64,000 nt of DNA, from positions 124,001 to 188,000 of the forward strand of contig NZ_BMGD01000005.1 of assembly GCF_014639875.1 (NCBI RefSeq), read 5' to 3'. The stretch's first letter is position 1. The number at the start of each line of letters is the position of its first letter. A program made the position numbers and the translations under genes. Below are positions 43,085 to 51,670 of this stretch, piece by piece. The stretch comes from Blastomonas aquatica. Its GTDB lineage: Bacteria > Pseudomonadota > Alphaproteobacteria > Sphingomonadales > Sphingomonadaceae. A model generated the notes under the pieces. It did not search any database, was not told the DNA's origin, and worked only from the letters and a program-made list of their open reading frames with translations.

Positions 43085-43136
43085 TGTCCCGCCGCCGGGA
43101 GGGGGAAAGCGGCGGGACAGGGGTTCCAGGAACCCC
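43085..43136. terminator. Double hairpin between pirin and wrbA
   Basis: TGTCCCGCCGC (43085-43095) pairs perfectly with GCGGCGGGACA (43109-43119); next to it GGGGTTCC and GGAACCCC (43120-43136) pair around one base. On the minus strand the first hairpin is followed by CCCCTTTTC. It probably attenuates or ends the pirin transcript. Confidence 0.6.
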
Positions 43137-43142
43137 AGAGGG

Positions 43143-43853
43143 TCAGTGAGTCCGGGTTTCCGCGATCAGAAACTCGGCGTCTTGTGAGGCCGCAACCGTG
43201 ATTTCGGTTTCGCGGGTAATCGCGGCGGCATCGCGCGGGCCGATTTCGACCCCGTTTACCGTCACGCTGCCTGCCGACACCACCAGATACGCAGACGTGC
43301 CGTCTGCGATCCGATGGGTGATGCTGTCGCCTGCGGCCAGCGTTGCGCCCGACAGCCGCGCATCGGCGCGGATCATCAATGCGCCTGCGCTGATGTCCTC
43401 ATCCCGCCCGCTGGCCAGGACCTCGAGCTTGCCCGAGCGCTCGCCCTTGGGAAACTGCTTGGCGTCCCAACGGGGTGCGCCGCCGGGTGCATCGGGGATG
43501 ATCCAGATCTGGAACAGCCGGGTTTCCTCGCCCTCCAGATTGAACTCGCTGTGCTGAACGCCGGTGCCTGCGCTCATCACCTGGACATCGCCCGCCTCGG
43601 TGCGGCCTTCATTGCCCAGGCTGTCGCGATGGGTGATCGCGCCCGAGCGGACATAGGTAATGATTTCCATGTCGCGGTGCGGATGGGTGGGAAAGCCGCT
43701 CTTGGGAGCGATCTCGTCGTCGTTCCATACCCGCAGCGCTCCCCAACCCATGCGGGCAGGATCATGATAGCCACCAAACGAAAAGTGGTGGCGGGCATTG
43801 AGCCAGCCGTGGTTGGCATGGCCCAGCGAAGAAAAGTCGCGCTTCTCGATCAT
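43143..43853 (-). CDS. Pirin family protein
   Basis: A 236-residue bicupin. Seen: GWLNARHHFSFGGYHDPARMG, FPTHPHRDMEIITYV with the metal ligands (HPHRDME), SAGTGVQHSEFN, and LFQIWIIPD. Bacterial pirins bind Fe and many have quercetin-dioxygenase-like or regulatory roles. The start at 43853 has AAGGAGC upstream; the open extension to 44069 crosses the promoter and operator and is rejected. Divergent from the LysR gene and upstream of wrbA. Confidence 0.93.
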   Translation of the reverse strand: MIEKRDFSSLGHANHGWLNARHHFSFGGYHDPARMGWGALRVWNDDEIAPKSGFPTHPHRDMEIITYVRSGAITHRDSLGNEGRTEAGDVQVMSAGTGVQHSEFNLEGEETRLFQIWIIPDAPGGAPRWDAKQFPKGERSGKLEVLASGRDEDISAGALMIRADARLSGATLAAGDSITHRIADGTSAYLVVSAGSVTVNGVEIGPRDAAAITRETEITVAASQDAEFLIAETRTH

Positions 43854-43929
43854 ATCGGTTGCTCCTTCATCAGGCACCTCGATCTGAGCCGGTGCCTTGG
43901 CTTGAGCAACAGATAGGACGGTGCTATCG

Positions 43930-43967
43930 TTTCCAAAATAGCCAGTTTGGAAAAGGATTGTTTCCAA
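43930..43967. promoter_or_regulatory. Perfect dyad with extra half-site between lysR and pirin
   Basis: TTTCCAAA (43930-43937) and TTTGGAAA (43946-43953) form a perfect inverted repeat with an 8-base spacer; a third TTTCCAAT half-site begins at about 43960, just before the lysR ATG. The layout fits a LysR-type binding region. Confidence 0.6.
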
Positions 43968-43968
43968 T

Positions 43969-44865
43969 ATGCGCCTTCCCGATTTCGAAGCCTGGGCGGT
44001 GTTTGCAGCCGTTGCCGACACCGGCAGCTTCACCGCAGCGGCAGACGCGCTCAGCCTGTCGAAGGCCAAGGTCTCAAAGGCGGTGTCGCGGCTGGAGGCG
44101 GAACTGGGAACCGTGCTGTTCCACCGAACCTCGCGGAGGCTATCGCTGTCTGCTGCCGGACGATCGCTGGTCGATCATGCGCGGCGGATACGCATCGATG
44201 GCGAAGCGGCGGTCGAGGCGGCGCGCGATGAAGCGTCGTTGCTGACCGGCACGGTGCGGATCGCGCTGCCGATGAGTTTCGGATTGCGTGCGGTCGCGCC
44301 GCTGATTGCGCGTTTCATGGCGATGCATCCGGGGATCATTATCGACATGCATCTGTCCGATGCGCGGGTCGATCTGGTCAGCGAAGGCTTCGATCTGGCG
44401 CTGCGCATCGCCACCTTGCCCGACAGCAGTCTGCGCGCCATCCGCCTGCGCCCGGTGCAGCTCTACATGATCGCCTCGCCCGATTATTGCGCCCGCCACG
44501 GCACGCCGGTCACCCCACAAGATCTCGGGCAGCACCGCGCAGTGTATTATGCGAACGCCGCGCAACCCGGGATGTGGGCGCTGACTGGGCCGGACGGCAC
44601 CCGGCTATACTGCCCGGTCAAGCCGGCGCTGATCGTCAACAATGCCGATGCGGCCATTCCTGCCGTGCTCGCAGGGCTTTGCATAGCCGCGCTGCCCGAC
44701 TTTTTCTGCGACGAGGCGATCGCCGACGGGCGGCTTGTCCGGCTTATGCCCGAATGGCAGTTCGATGAAACCACGCTCAGTATCGTCACCCCGCCATCGC
44801 CGCATCGCCCCGCGCGGGTTGAGGCGCTGATCGCATTCTTGCGCAGCGAACTGCCCCGAAATTAA
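43969..44865 (+). CDS. LysR-family transcriptional regulator
   Basis: A 298-residue LTTR. Seen: N-terminal winged-helix VFAAVADTGSFTAAADALSLSKAKVSKAVSRLEAELG in part (SFTAAADALSLSKAKVSKAV), VLFHRTSRRLSLSAAG, and an effector domain with IALPMSFGLRAVAPLIARF and DLALRIATLPDSSL, the CrgA/AaeR-like type. Divergent from the pirin-wrbA unit with a dyad in the 115-base gap, it most likely controls that unit and itself. The inducer is probably a quinone or electrophile, by inference from its targets. Confidence 0.92.
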   Translation: MRLPDFEAWAVFAAVADTGSFTAAADALSLSKAKVSKAVSRLEAELGTVLFHRTSRRLSLSAAGRSLVDHARRIRIDGEAAVEAARDEASLLTGTVRIALPMSFGLRAVAPLIARFMAMHPGIIIDMHLSDARVDLVSEGFDLALRIATLPDSSLRAIRLRPVQLYMIASPDYCARHGTPVTPQDLGQHRAVYYANAAQPGMWALTGPDGTRLYCPVKPALIVNNADAAIPAVLAGLCIAALPDFFCDEAIADGRLVRLMPEWQFDETTLSIVTPPSPHRPARVEALIAFLRSELPRN

Positions 44866-44964
44866 ATTAACCTCGACGCGATTTCCTTACCAATTGGAAA
44901 CCAAATGCGTTTAATAACTGGAAATGCGACGGGCCGTTGATGGATGGCAATGCCTGCAAATCCT

Positions 44965-45040
44965 GAGTCTTTCCCGCGTATTAGGCCCTTACGGCCGTAT
45001 CGCGGCCTCCAGGCAGCTCGAGGTTTACCCAAAATTAACC
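44965..45040 (+). promoter_or_regulatory. ctrA: ctrA upstream control region: GANTC site and CtrA-like box
   Basis: A GAGTC (GANTC methylation site) lies at 44965-44969 and a TTTA-N7-TTAA element (close to the CtrA consensus TTAA-N7-TTAA) at 45024-45038, followed by CC. Both lie in the 277-base gap before ctrA, the arrangement expected for methylation-sensitive and autoregulated ctrA expression. No gene is seen in this gap. Confidence 0.5.
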
Positions 45041-45142
45041 TTTTGCCCCCAAAACTTTTATGGTTAATGTTTTCCACGTCGATCCGTTCTTGGGTCTAGA
45101 TGACTGAACGGTGCTGATGGCACGGGCAAAAAGGGGCTGCAC

Positions 45143-45844
45143 ATGCGGGTGCTTTTGATCGAAGATGAACCGACCACGGCAAAGGCGATCGAGCTGATGC
45201 TCACCACCGAAGGTTTCAACGTCTATACGACGGACCTGGGTGAAGAGGGCTTGGATCTGGGCAAGCTGTATGATTACGACATCATCCTGCTCGACCTCAA
45301 CCTGCCCGATATGCACGGCTATGACGTGCTGAAAAAGCTGCGCGTTGCCAAGGTGCAGACGCCGGTGCTGATCCTTTCGGGCATTTCGGAAATGGACAGC
45401 AAGGTCCGCTCGTTCGGCTTCGGTGCCGACGACTATGTTACCAAGCCGTTCCACCGCGAGGAACTGGTCGCGCGCATCCACGCCGTGGTGCGTCGATCGA
45501 AGGGCCATTCGCAAAGCGTCATTCGCACCGGCAAGCTGGCGGTGAACCTCGATGCCAAGACCGTCGAAGTCGACAGCGCCCGGGTCCACCTGACCGGCAA
45601 GGAATACGCGATGCTCGAGCTGCTCAGCTTGCGCAAGGGCACCACGCTGACCAAGGAAATGTTCCTCAACCACCTTTATGGCGGGATGGACGAGCCCGAG
45701 CTCAAGATCATCGACGTGTTCATCTGCAAGCTGCGCAAGAAGCTGGCCTTGGCCTGCGGCGGCGAAAACTATATCGAGACCGTCTGGGGCCGCGGCTATG
45801 TGCTGCGCGATCCCGAAGCCGATGGCGAAGTCATCGCTGCCTGA
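45143..45844 (+). CDS. ctrA: Cell-cycle response regulator CtrA
   Basis: A 233-residue OmpR-type regulator. Seen: [20 protein letters not shown] with acidic pocket, phospho-acceptor Asp51 in [16 protein letters not shown] with the switch Lys, and a winged-helix DNA-binding domain with [20 protein letters not shown] in part ([16 protein letters not shown]) and [18 protein letters not shown]; this is the highly conserved CtrA sequence. It controls cell-cycle, motility or envelope genes in alphaproteobacteria by binding TTAA-N7-TTAA. The gene stands alone and ends in a strong terminator. Confidence 0.97.
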   Translation: MRVLLIEDEPTTAKAIELMLTTEGFNVYTTDLGEEGLDLGKLYDYDIILLDLNLPDMHGYDVLKKLRVAKVQTPVLILSGISEMDSKVRSFGFGADDYVTKPFHREELVARIHAVVRRSKGHSQSVIRTGKLAVNLDAKTVEVDSARVHLTGKEYAMLELLSLRKGTTLTKEMFLNHLYGGMDEPELKIIDVFICKLRKKLALACGGENYIETVWGRGYVLRDPEADGEVIAA

Positions 45845-45867
45845 GGCGCGTTTACACCGACATTTGA

Positions 45868-45899
45868 AAAAGGGCGGCGGGCAACCAGCCGCCCTTTTT
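45868..45899 (+). terminator. Terminator after ctrA
   Basis: AAAAGGGCGGC (45868-45878) pairs with GCCGCCCTTTT (45888-45898) around a 9-base loop and runs into five T. Confidence 0.9.
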
Positions 45900-45969
45900 G
45901 GATCCGCTGTGCGCGAAGGGGCGCGCATTCGCTTGTCATCAGCGTGTCGCGCGCTAACGCTGCGGTCCC

Positions 45970-47250
45970 ATGGCGACCACGACACCCCAACATCCCTATC
46001 GCACCCATGCGCGCGTGCTTACCGCATCATTGGTCGGGACCGCGGTCGAGTTCTACGATTTCTATATCTACGCAACCGCCGCCGCTTTGGTCTTCGGGCC
46101 ATTGTTCTTCCCTTCCGAAAGTGCCTCGGCGCAGCTGCTGCTAAGCTATATGAGCTTTGGCCTCGCGTTCTTCGCGCGGCCGGTCGGCGCGGTGGTCTTT
46201 GGCCATTTCGGCGACCGGATCGGGCGCAAGTCGACGCTGGTCGCCTCGCTGATGCTGATGGGCGGATCGACGCTGCTGATTGCGTTTCTGCCGACCTATC
46301 AGATGGTCGGCTGGGTCGCGCCACTGCTGCTGTGCATCCTTCGCTTCGGCCAGGGCTTCGGGTTGGGCGGCGAATGGGGCGGGGCGGCACTGCTGGCGGT
46401 CGAGAACGCACCGCCGGGATGGGCCGCGCGCTTCGGCATGGCGCCGCAGCTCGGCGCGCCGGTGGGGTTCATCGCCGCCAACGGGCTGTTCCTGCTGCTG
46501 GGGCTGTCGCTGACCGACGCGCAGTTTGTCGCCTGGGGCTGGCGCGTGCCGTTCCTCGCCAGCGGCATATTGGTGGGGCTAGGGCTGTGGGTGCGGCTCA
46601 AGATCAGCGAGACGCCCGATTTCGCCGAGGTTCTGGCGCGCGACAAGCCCGCGCCGGTGCCAGTGGCCGAACTCTTCCGCAACCACTTGCGCGCAACCTT
46701 TGCCAGCACCTTCGCGGTCGTCGCCTGCTTTGCGATCTTCTACCTCTCGACAGCATTCGCGCTGGGCTATGCCACCACTGCTTTGGGGCACGACCGGGTC
46801 GATTTCCTGCTGGTGCAACTGGGTGCGATCCTGTTCCTGGCGCTGGGCATCATCCTGTCAGGTTATCGCTCGGACGCGACCAGCAGCGGGCGGGTGCTGA
46901 TGTTCGGCTGCGCAGCGACGGTGGGGGTCGGACTGCTGTTCGGGCCGCTGCTGGGTTCAGGATCGCTCTGGCTGGCCTGGGTCGCGCTCTCGATCGCGTT
47001 GCTGGTGATGGGGTTTGTCTATGGCCCATTGGGTGCCTGGTTGCCACAGCAGTTTCCGGCGCGGGTGCGGTATACTGGCGCGTCGGTCGCGTTCAACGGC
47101 GGCGGCATCATCGGCGGCGCGCTCGCCCCGATCGCGGCGCAGGCGTTGGCGGACCGGGGCGGCGCGGATGCGGTGGGGCTGTATCTGGCGGCGGCTGGGG
47201 TGCTGAGCTTTGCAGGATTGTGGGCGCAGCGGGGAAGGGCCGCGGGATAG
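45970..47250 (+). CDS. MFS transporter, metabolite:H+ symporter (MHS) family
   Basis: A 426-residue 12-helix inner-membrane transporter. Seen: SLVGTAVEFYDFYIYATAAAL at helix 1, the MHS motif GHFGDRIGRKSTL, LRFGQGFGLGGEWGGAALLA, and KISETPDF between the halves; all mark the MHS branch (ShiA, ProP, KgtP). Substrates in this branch are small carboxylates or zwitterions; the precise one is not readable. The start at 45970 gives a short N-terminal tail. It abuts the convergent toxin gene without a gap. Confidence 0.9.
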   Translation: MATTTPQHPYRTHARVLTASLVGTAVEFYDFYIYATAAALVFGPLFFPSESASAQLLLSYMSFGLAFFARPVGAVVFGHFGDRIGRKSTLVASLMLMGGSTLLIAFLPTYQMVGWVAPLLLCILRFGQGFGLGGEWGGAALLAVENAPPGWAARFGMAPQLGAPVGFIAANGLFLLLGLSLTDAQFVAWGWRVPFLASGILVGLGLWVRLKISETPDFAEVLARDKPAPVPVAELFRNHLRATFASTFAVVACFAIFYLSTAFALGYATTALGHDRVDFLLVQLGAILFLALGIILSGYRSDATSSGRVLMFGCAATVGVGLLFGPLLGSGSLWLAWVALSIALLVMGFVYGPLGAWLPQQFPARVRYTGASVAFNGGGIIGGALAPIAAQALADRGGADAVGLYLAAAGVLSFAGLWAQRGRAAG

Positions 47251-47523
47251 TCAGGGGTATTGTTGGCGGGCGTGCAGGACAGCCGTGATGACGATGGCGT
47301 CCTGCTCAATACTGTAGATCAGCAGATAATTGGGGTGCACGATCGCCTCCCGTGTACCAGCGACGCGACCCGGACGATGCATTTGGGGAAACTCCAGCAA
47401 CTGCTTGGCACAACGATCAAACAGGTTCTTAAGCCGGTCAGTGGCATCGAGATTCCGATCGGCAATGTAACCGATGATGTCGTCATGGTCTGCTGGGGCT
47501 TCAATTGTCCAAATCAGTCGCAC
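47251..47523 (-). CDS. RelE/ParE-family toxin
   Basis: A 90-residue toxin of the RelE/ParE superfamily. Seen: APADHDDIIGYIADRN (first helix pair), FPQMHRPGRVAGTREAIVHP, NYLLIYSIEQDAIVITAVLHARQQYP split by normal linker (terminal VLHARQQYP is typical of the family). Members either cut mRNA on the ribosome or poison gyrase; the subtype is not decidable here. It overlaps the antitoxin gene by 23 bases, antitoxin first, the usual order. Confidence 0.9.
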   Translation of the reverse strand: MRLIWTIEAPADHDDIIGYIADRNLDATDRLKNLFDRCAKQLLEFPQMHRPGRVAGTREAIVHPNYLLIYSIEQDAIVITAVLHARQQYP

Positions 47524-47695
47524 GCTGCCGGGCCTTGGCTATGATTTCCGCCGCGCGCGCCATCACCTCTTCATGCGGAACGCGAGGCGCGGTTGATCGA
47601 AGCGATCGCTCTACCTTGGCCTGCAACCACGCATCATACGCCGCCTCTTCCTCGGACGAGGCGAATTCGGATTCGATCGGCGAGTATTTGACCAT
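47501..47695 (-). CDS. Antitoxin of the RelE/ParE module
   Basis: A 64-residue acidic/helical protein just upstream of, and overlapping, the toxin. The N-terminal part (SEFASSEEEAAYDAWLQAKV) and C-terminal MARAAEIIAKARQRA suggest a short DNA-binding or toxin-binding helix pair of the kind paired with RelE/ParE toxins; position supports the call more than sequence. Its ATG lies only 4 bases after the rsmD stop, so the module may be read from the rsmD promoter. Confidence 0.78.
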   Translation of the reverse strand: MVKYSPIESEFASSEEEAAYDAWLQAKVERSLRSTAPRVPHEEVMARAAEIIAKARQRATDLDN

Positions 47696-47699
47696 GAAG

Positions 47700-48260
47700 T
47701 CAGTCTATCACATCGCCCGCCAGCCGCAATAACGTCAGCTTTGCCTTGCCGACCACGCGTTCGGCGTCGATCTCGAAACCCGAGACCTCGAGCTTTTCCG
47801 ACTTGCCGGTCTCGACGCTGATCCAGGTCGATGGCGCGAACCAGCCCAGCCTGGCCAGCTTGTCGAGCGCCACCGCGCCCGCGCCCGTGGCATAAGGCGG
47901 GTCGATCAGCACCACGTCGAAGGGCTTGAGCGCGGGGCCCAATGTCAGCGCGGAGCTGGGGCGGATTTCGGCGCGTTCGTCGGCTTCGAGCGCCCGGATG
48001 TTGGCGCGAAGAACGTCGATCGCCGCGCGGTCCTGCTCGACGAACACGCATTTGGCCGCGCCGCGCGACAGCGCCTCAATGCCGAGCGCGCCCGAGCCTG
48101 CGAACAGATCGAGCACCGACAATTCCTCGAACGACCCCAACCGGCTGGTCAGCATCGAGAACAGGGTTTCGCGGGTGCGGTCGGCGGTCGGGCGGGTGGT
48201 GTCGCCTGCGGGCGCCTTGAGTTTGCGGCCCCGCCACTCGCCTGCGATGATGCGCAGCAT
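47700..48260 (-). CDS. rsmD: 16S rRNA (guanine(966)-N(2))-methyltransferase
   Basis: A 186-residue SAM-dependent enzyme that methylates G966 of 16S rRNA. Seen: RIIAGEWRGRKLKAP, RPTADRTRETLFSML, VLDLFAGSGALGIEAL (SAM motif), and the catalytic DPPY in VVLIDPPYATG. Length is usual. The start at 48260 follows alignment; the open frame to 48347 lies in the palindromic repeat. It follows the RluB-type gene, an arrangement common in alphaproteobacteria, and precedes the toxin-antitoxin pair. Confidence 0.95.
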   Translation of the reverse strand: MLRIIAGEWRGRKLKAPAGDTTRPTADRTRETLFSMLTSRLGSFEELSVLDLFAGSGALGIEALSRGAAKCVFVEQDRAAIDVLRANIRALEADERAEIRPSSALTLGPALKPFDVVLIDPPYATGAGAVALDKLARLGWFAPSTWISVETGKSEKLEVSGFEIDAERVVGKAKLTLLRLAGDVID

Positions 48261-48262
48261 GT

Positions 48263-48441
48263 TACCCCTCCCCCTTAACAGGGGAGGGCAGCGAAGACTT
48301 GGCAGCTTGCTGCCTAGTCGCAGCCGGGAGAGGGTGACATGCGCCACGCCTGCCCTGCAATCGCGACACCCTCTCCCAGCTCCGTCTAGGCTCCTGCGTC
48401 CCCAAGACTGCGCAACCCTCTCCCGTCAAGGGAGAGGGGTA
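48263..48441. repeat. Composite palindromic repeat, copy 2 (same family as 25521-25650)
   Basis: Outer hairpins CCCCTCCCCC...GGGGAGGG (48265-48288) and CCCTCTCCC...GGGAGAGGGG (48416-48439) face each other. The inner left segment GAAGACTTGGCAGC then TTGCTGCCTAGTCG matches the corresponding segment of the 25.5 kb copy with compensating changes that keep a hairpin. It fills the gap between rsmD and the RluB-type gene. Confidence 0.8.
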
Positions 48442-48452
48442 AGCTTGTACCA

Positions 48453-49271
48453 TCATTTCAACGTGTTCCTGAAGGTGATCAGATCGTGCCTGCGGACCTC
48501 GTCGATCGCGCCGGGCTCAAGCCCTTCGAGCAGGAATGGACCATAACGCGTGCGGATGAGACGCGAGACCTTGAGGCCCAGATGCTCGAGCACGCGGCGC
48601 ACTTCGCGGTTCTTGCCCTCGGTCAGCGTCATCTCGATCCAGCCGTTGCGCCCGGTGCGGCGTTCCAGATTGGCGTCGATCTTGCCGTAGCGGATGCCTT
48701 CGATGGTGATCCCGTGGATCAGGTCTTCGAGCTGGCTCTGGCTGACCTCGCCAAAGGCGCGCGCGCGATAGGTGCGCTCGACCCCGGTGGCGGGCAGCTC
48801 CATCTGGCGCTTGAGTTCGCCATCGTTGGTCATCAGCAGCAGTCCCTCGGTGTTGAGGTCGAGCCGCCCGACGGGCATCATCCGCGGCGCATCGGGCGCG
48901 ACGCGGGCGAGATGATCGTAGATCGTCTCGCGGCCGGTAAAGTCGCGCGCTGCGGTGAGCAGCCCGGCCGGCTTGTGGAAGCGCCACAGTTTTGCAGGCG
49001 CGGGTTCCTTCACCGCTTTGCCATCGACGGTGATGCCATGCAGGCTGGTGAGCACGGTGGCGGGCGTGGTGATGGCGACGCCATCGCGCGCGACACGGCC
49101 GCCCTCGATCATCCGCTCGATCTCACGCCGGCTGGCGATGCCGGCACGGGCAAGCAGCTTGGCGATGCGCTGCCCCTCACCGAGCGTGGAGGTGCTGGCC
49201 TTTTTGGGCGTTTCGCTGGGCGACGGGCTGTCGTCGTTGAGCGGATCGAATTTCGGTTTCCGGGGGGGCAT
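48453..49271 (-). CDS. rluB: Ribosomal pseudouridine synthase, RsuA/RluB/E/F family
   Basis: A 272-residue rRNA pseudouridine synthase. Seen: N-terminal S4 domain (RIAKLLARAGIASRREIERMI in part), the catalytic Asp in VGRLDLNTEGLLLMTND, and EGKNREVRRVLEHLGLKV, the family hallmark. It has an extra basic N-terminal tail (PPRKPKFDPLND). RluB (23S U2605) is the likeliest member, as its usual neighbour is rsmD-like, but RsuA or RluE is possible. Divergent from the receiver gene at 49370. Confidence 0.9.
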   Translation of the reverse strand: MPPRKPKFDPLNDDSPSPSETPKKASTSTLGEGQRIAKLLARAGIASRREIERMIEGGRVARDGVAITTPATVLTSLHGITVDGKAVKEPAPAKLWRFHKPAGLLTAARDFTGRETIYDHLARVAPDAPRMMPVGRLDLNTEGLLLMTNDGELKRQMELPATGVERTYRARAFGEVSQSQLEDLIHGITIEGIRYGKIDANLERRTGRNGWIEMTLTEGKNREVRRVLEHLGLKVSRLIRTRYGPFLLEGLEPGAIDEVRRHDLITFRNTLK

Positions 49272-49369
49272 GGCCGCTGCTATAACGAGGAAGGCGTCGC
49301 GCGGGAACGCAAGAATTCATTACTGCGTATTTCGATTTCATACCGACGCCGTTGCCGGAAAGGCCCTTC

Positions 49370-49798
49370 ATGCTGTTTTCGCGATTTACCCGGTCGATCC
49401 AGACCATCCTGATTGTCGAGGACGAGCCGCTGGTGGCCTTCGACAACGAATTGCGGGTGGTCGATGCAGGGTATCGGGTCGTGGCCACCGTCGATACGCA
49501 GGATGAAGCGATCGCGATGCTGTCGCGTGAAGCGATCGATCTGGTGCTGGCGGACGTCAACCTGTCACGCGGCGGCAGCGGGATCGAGGTCGCGCGGGTC
49601 GCGAGCGGGATGGATATTCCGGTGCTGTTCGCGACCGGAACCTGCCCCAATGAGGCGCAGCAATATGCGGTGGGGTGTCTCAACAAACCCTATAACGCGG
49701 TTGAACTGGTCAAGGCGATCGAGGCGGTAGATCGCATGATCCGGGGCAAGTCGGTCAAAACCATCCCCAAGCCGCTCAGCCTGTTCTCCACCCTATAG
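49370..49798 (+). CDS. Single-domain response regulator
   Basis: A 142-residue protein with one receiver domain and no output domain. Seen: TILIVEDEPLVAFD (acidic pocket), phospho-acceptor Asp in LVLADVNLSRGGSG, ATGT, and CLNKPYNAVEL with the switch Lys, then a short basic tail. It is probably a phospho-relay intermediate for a histidine kinase encoded elsewhere. The start at 49370 (MLFSRFTRS) has AAGG upstream; a GTG-type extension to 49352 is possible. Divergent from the RluB-type gene. Confidence 0.88.
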   Translation: MLFSRFTRSIQTILIVEDEPLVAFDNELRVVDAGYRVVATVDTQDEAIAMLSREAIDLVLADVNLSRGGSGIEVARVASGMDIPVLFATGTCPNEAQQYAVGCLNKPYNAVELVKAIEAVDRMIRGKSVKTIPKPLSLFSTL

Positions 49799-49845
49799 GT
49801 CGGGGAGGGGCGTGTGCGCCCCATCCCCGGCCGAGGGCGCTTATT

Positions 49846-50205
49846 TTAACCGTGGTTGCCGAATTTGGTCATGTCGGTGTCGTCCGGGCTGTCGTCTTCG
49901 TCGGGGTCGAGGGTCCCCAATGGGCTTTCCTCATCATCGTCATTGCGTTCGTTGTCGAAAGCGCCGCGATCGATATGGCCTGAACTCACCATTTGGTCCA
50001 TCCGGTCAACAAGGTCCGGTTCGTCCTGCGGGACAACCGACAAGCCCTCCGATCCGCCCTTCTCGCTGTCTTCGCTCGGGTCCCGATCCTTGTGCATCGC
50101 GTCCTCGGCGACGTTGTTTGCGCTGGAATCATCCTGCTGCGACTGGTTGATCGTGTCCGAGCTGTCGTTCAGGTCCGAGTTATCGTCGGGTAAAGTGTCT
50201 GCCAT
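49846..50205 (-). CDS. Acidic low-complexity hypothetical protein
   Basis: A 119-residue strongly acidic, probably disordered protein rich in Asp, Ser and Asn (for example NDDDEESPLGTLDPDEDDSP). No domain is recognised. The ATG at 50205 has AAGGA nine bases upstream, a good sign of a real gene, and the frame is clean. Such acidic proteins are common in sphingomonads without assigned role. It is isolated between the receiver gene (convergent) and the exuT-type gene. Confidence 0.65.
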   Translation of the reverse strand: MADTLPDDNSDLNDSSDTINQSQQDDSSANNVAEDAMHKDRDPSEDSEKGGSEGLSVVPQDEPDLVDRMDQMVSSGHIDRGAFDNERNDDDEESPLGTLDPDEDDSPDDTDMTKFGNHG

Positions 50206-50295
50206 GGTGTGCGTCCTTGTAGTGCGACAGGATTGCCTGCCGCACATACGCGAAAGCCGGGCGGACGTTGCTACCGAACGGCGCCTGCTTATCGT

Positions 50296-51618
50296 TCAGA
50301 CACTGGTGGGTTCGAGCCTCGGGCTGAGCAGATGCACCACGGCCAGCGCCAGCAGATAGGCGCTCGCGCAGATTGCAAACAGGATCTCGTAGCTGCCGGT
50401 GCTGTCGAGGATGTATCCGGTGAACAGCGCCATCCCCATTCCGCCCAATGCTCCGACGGTGCCACCGATACCGATCACCGATCCCACCGCCCCGCGCGGG
50501 AACATGTCCGAAGGCAGGGTATACAGGTTGGCGGAAAACGCCTGGTGCGCTGCAGTGGCAAGGCCGATGATCAGCACCGCACCCCACACGCTGTCGATGC
50601 TTTGGGCAAACCAGATCGGCGTGACCGCGAGCGCGCACAGCAGCATGGTCGATTTGCGCGCGAAATTAGGGGTGCGCCCGGCCTTGATCAGCCGCGACGA
50701 CATCCACCCGCCAAAGATCGAACCGCCATCGGAGATCAGGTAGATCGCCGCCAGCGGAAGTCCGAAGGTCTTGAGATCCATGTCATAGCGTTCGAACAGA
50801 TATCCCGGCAGCCAGAACAGGAAGAACCACCAGATCGGGTCAATGAGGAACTTGCCCAGCGCATAGGCCCAGGTTTCGCGCTTCGCGAGTAGCCGGCTCC
50901 AGCCGATCTGCTCGACCGGATCGGCCGGGTCCTGCTGGATCCAGGCAAGTTCTGCGGGTGAAACGCGCTTGTGCTCCGAAGGGTGGCGGTACATCGCCCA
51001 CCAGGCAATCAGCCACACTAGCCCGAAAATACCGGTGATGTAGAACGCCTCGCGCCAGCCGAACCACAGGACCAGCAAGGGCACGAGCAGCGGCGTGATG
51101 ATCGCACCGACATTGGCCCCGGCGTTGAACAGCCCGATGGCAAAGGCACGCTCACGCTGCGGGAACCAGTCGGTCACCGCCCGGATTCCGGCAGGGAAGT
51201 TACCGCTCTCGCCAATGCCAAGCCCAAAACGCGCCATTGCAAAGCTGGTCACGCCGTTGGCCAGCCCATGTGCCATATGGCCGATGGTCCAGATGACGAT
51301 GGCGATCGAGTATCCAAGCCGCGCACCGATGACGTCGACGATCCGCCCGAAACCGATATAGCCGATCGCATATGCGACCTGGAACCAGAACACGATGTTG
51401 GCAAAGTCGCCTTCGGTCCAGCCGAACTCTGCAACCAAGGTGGGCTTGAGCACCCCGATCATCTGGCGGTCGATGTAGTTGATGGCCGTCGCGGCGAACA
51501 GTAGCCCGACGATGACCCACCGATAGCGACCCGCATTGGCTGCAGCCGCATCCATCATGGGTGCCTTTGCTGTGCCTTTTCCGGTGCCGGCTCCGGCGTT
51601 CGTTGTGGCATCGACCAT
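50296..51618 (-). CDS. exuT: MFS hexuronate transporter (ExuT-like, ACS family)
   Basis: A 440-residue 12-helix transporter. Seen: AINYIDRQMIGVLKPTLV, the ACS/ExuT signature at helix 1, GFGRIVDVIGARLGYSIA, FGLGIGESGNFPAGIRAVTDWFP, RERAFAIGLFNAGANVGAII, and the second-half WFFLFWLPGYLFERYDMDL. It would import galacturonate or related hexuronates with protons. It is the last gene of a minus-strand series uxaA - FAH-family gene - exuT, which fits galacturonate catabolism. Confidence 0.9.
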   Translation of the reverse strand: MVDATTNAGAGTGKGTAKAPMMDAAAANAGRYRWVIVGLLFAATAINYIDRQMIGVLKPTLVAEFGWTEGDFANIVFWFQVAYAIGYIGFGRIVDVIGARLGYSIAIVIWTIGHMAHGLANGVTSFAMARFGLGIGESGNFPAGIRAVTDWFPQRERAFAIGLFNAGANVGAIITPLLVPLLVLWFGWREAFYITGIFGLVWLIAWWAMYRHPSEHKRVSPAELAWIQQDPADPVEQIGWSRLLAKRETWAYALGKFLIDPIWWFFLFWLPGYLFERYDMDLKTFGLPLAAIYLISDGGSIFGGWMSSRLIKAGRTPNFARKSTMLLCALAVTPIWFAQSIDSVWGAVLIIGLATAAHQAFSANLYTLPSDMFPRGAVGSVIGIGGTVGALGGMGMALFTGYILDSTGSYEILFAICASAYLLALAVVHLLSPRLEPTSV

Positions 51619-51670
51619 TTCACTCTCCCAGGTGAGCAGCCGGCCTTTACCGGTCTGCGATAAGGTTCAT

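Noticed and set aside
51646-51659. ACCGGT word upstream of exuT
   Set aside because: Only the six-base core matches; the arms do not, so it is not counted as a seventh operator.
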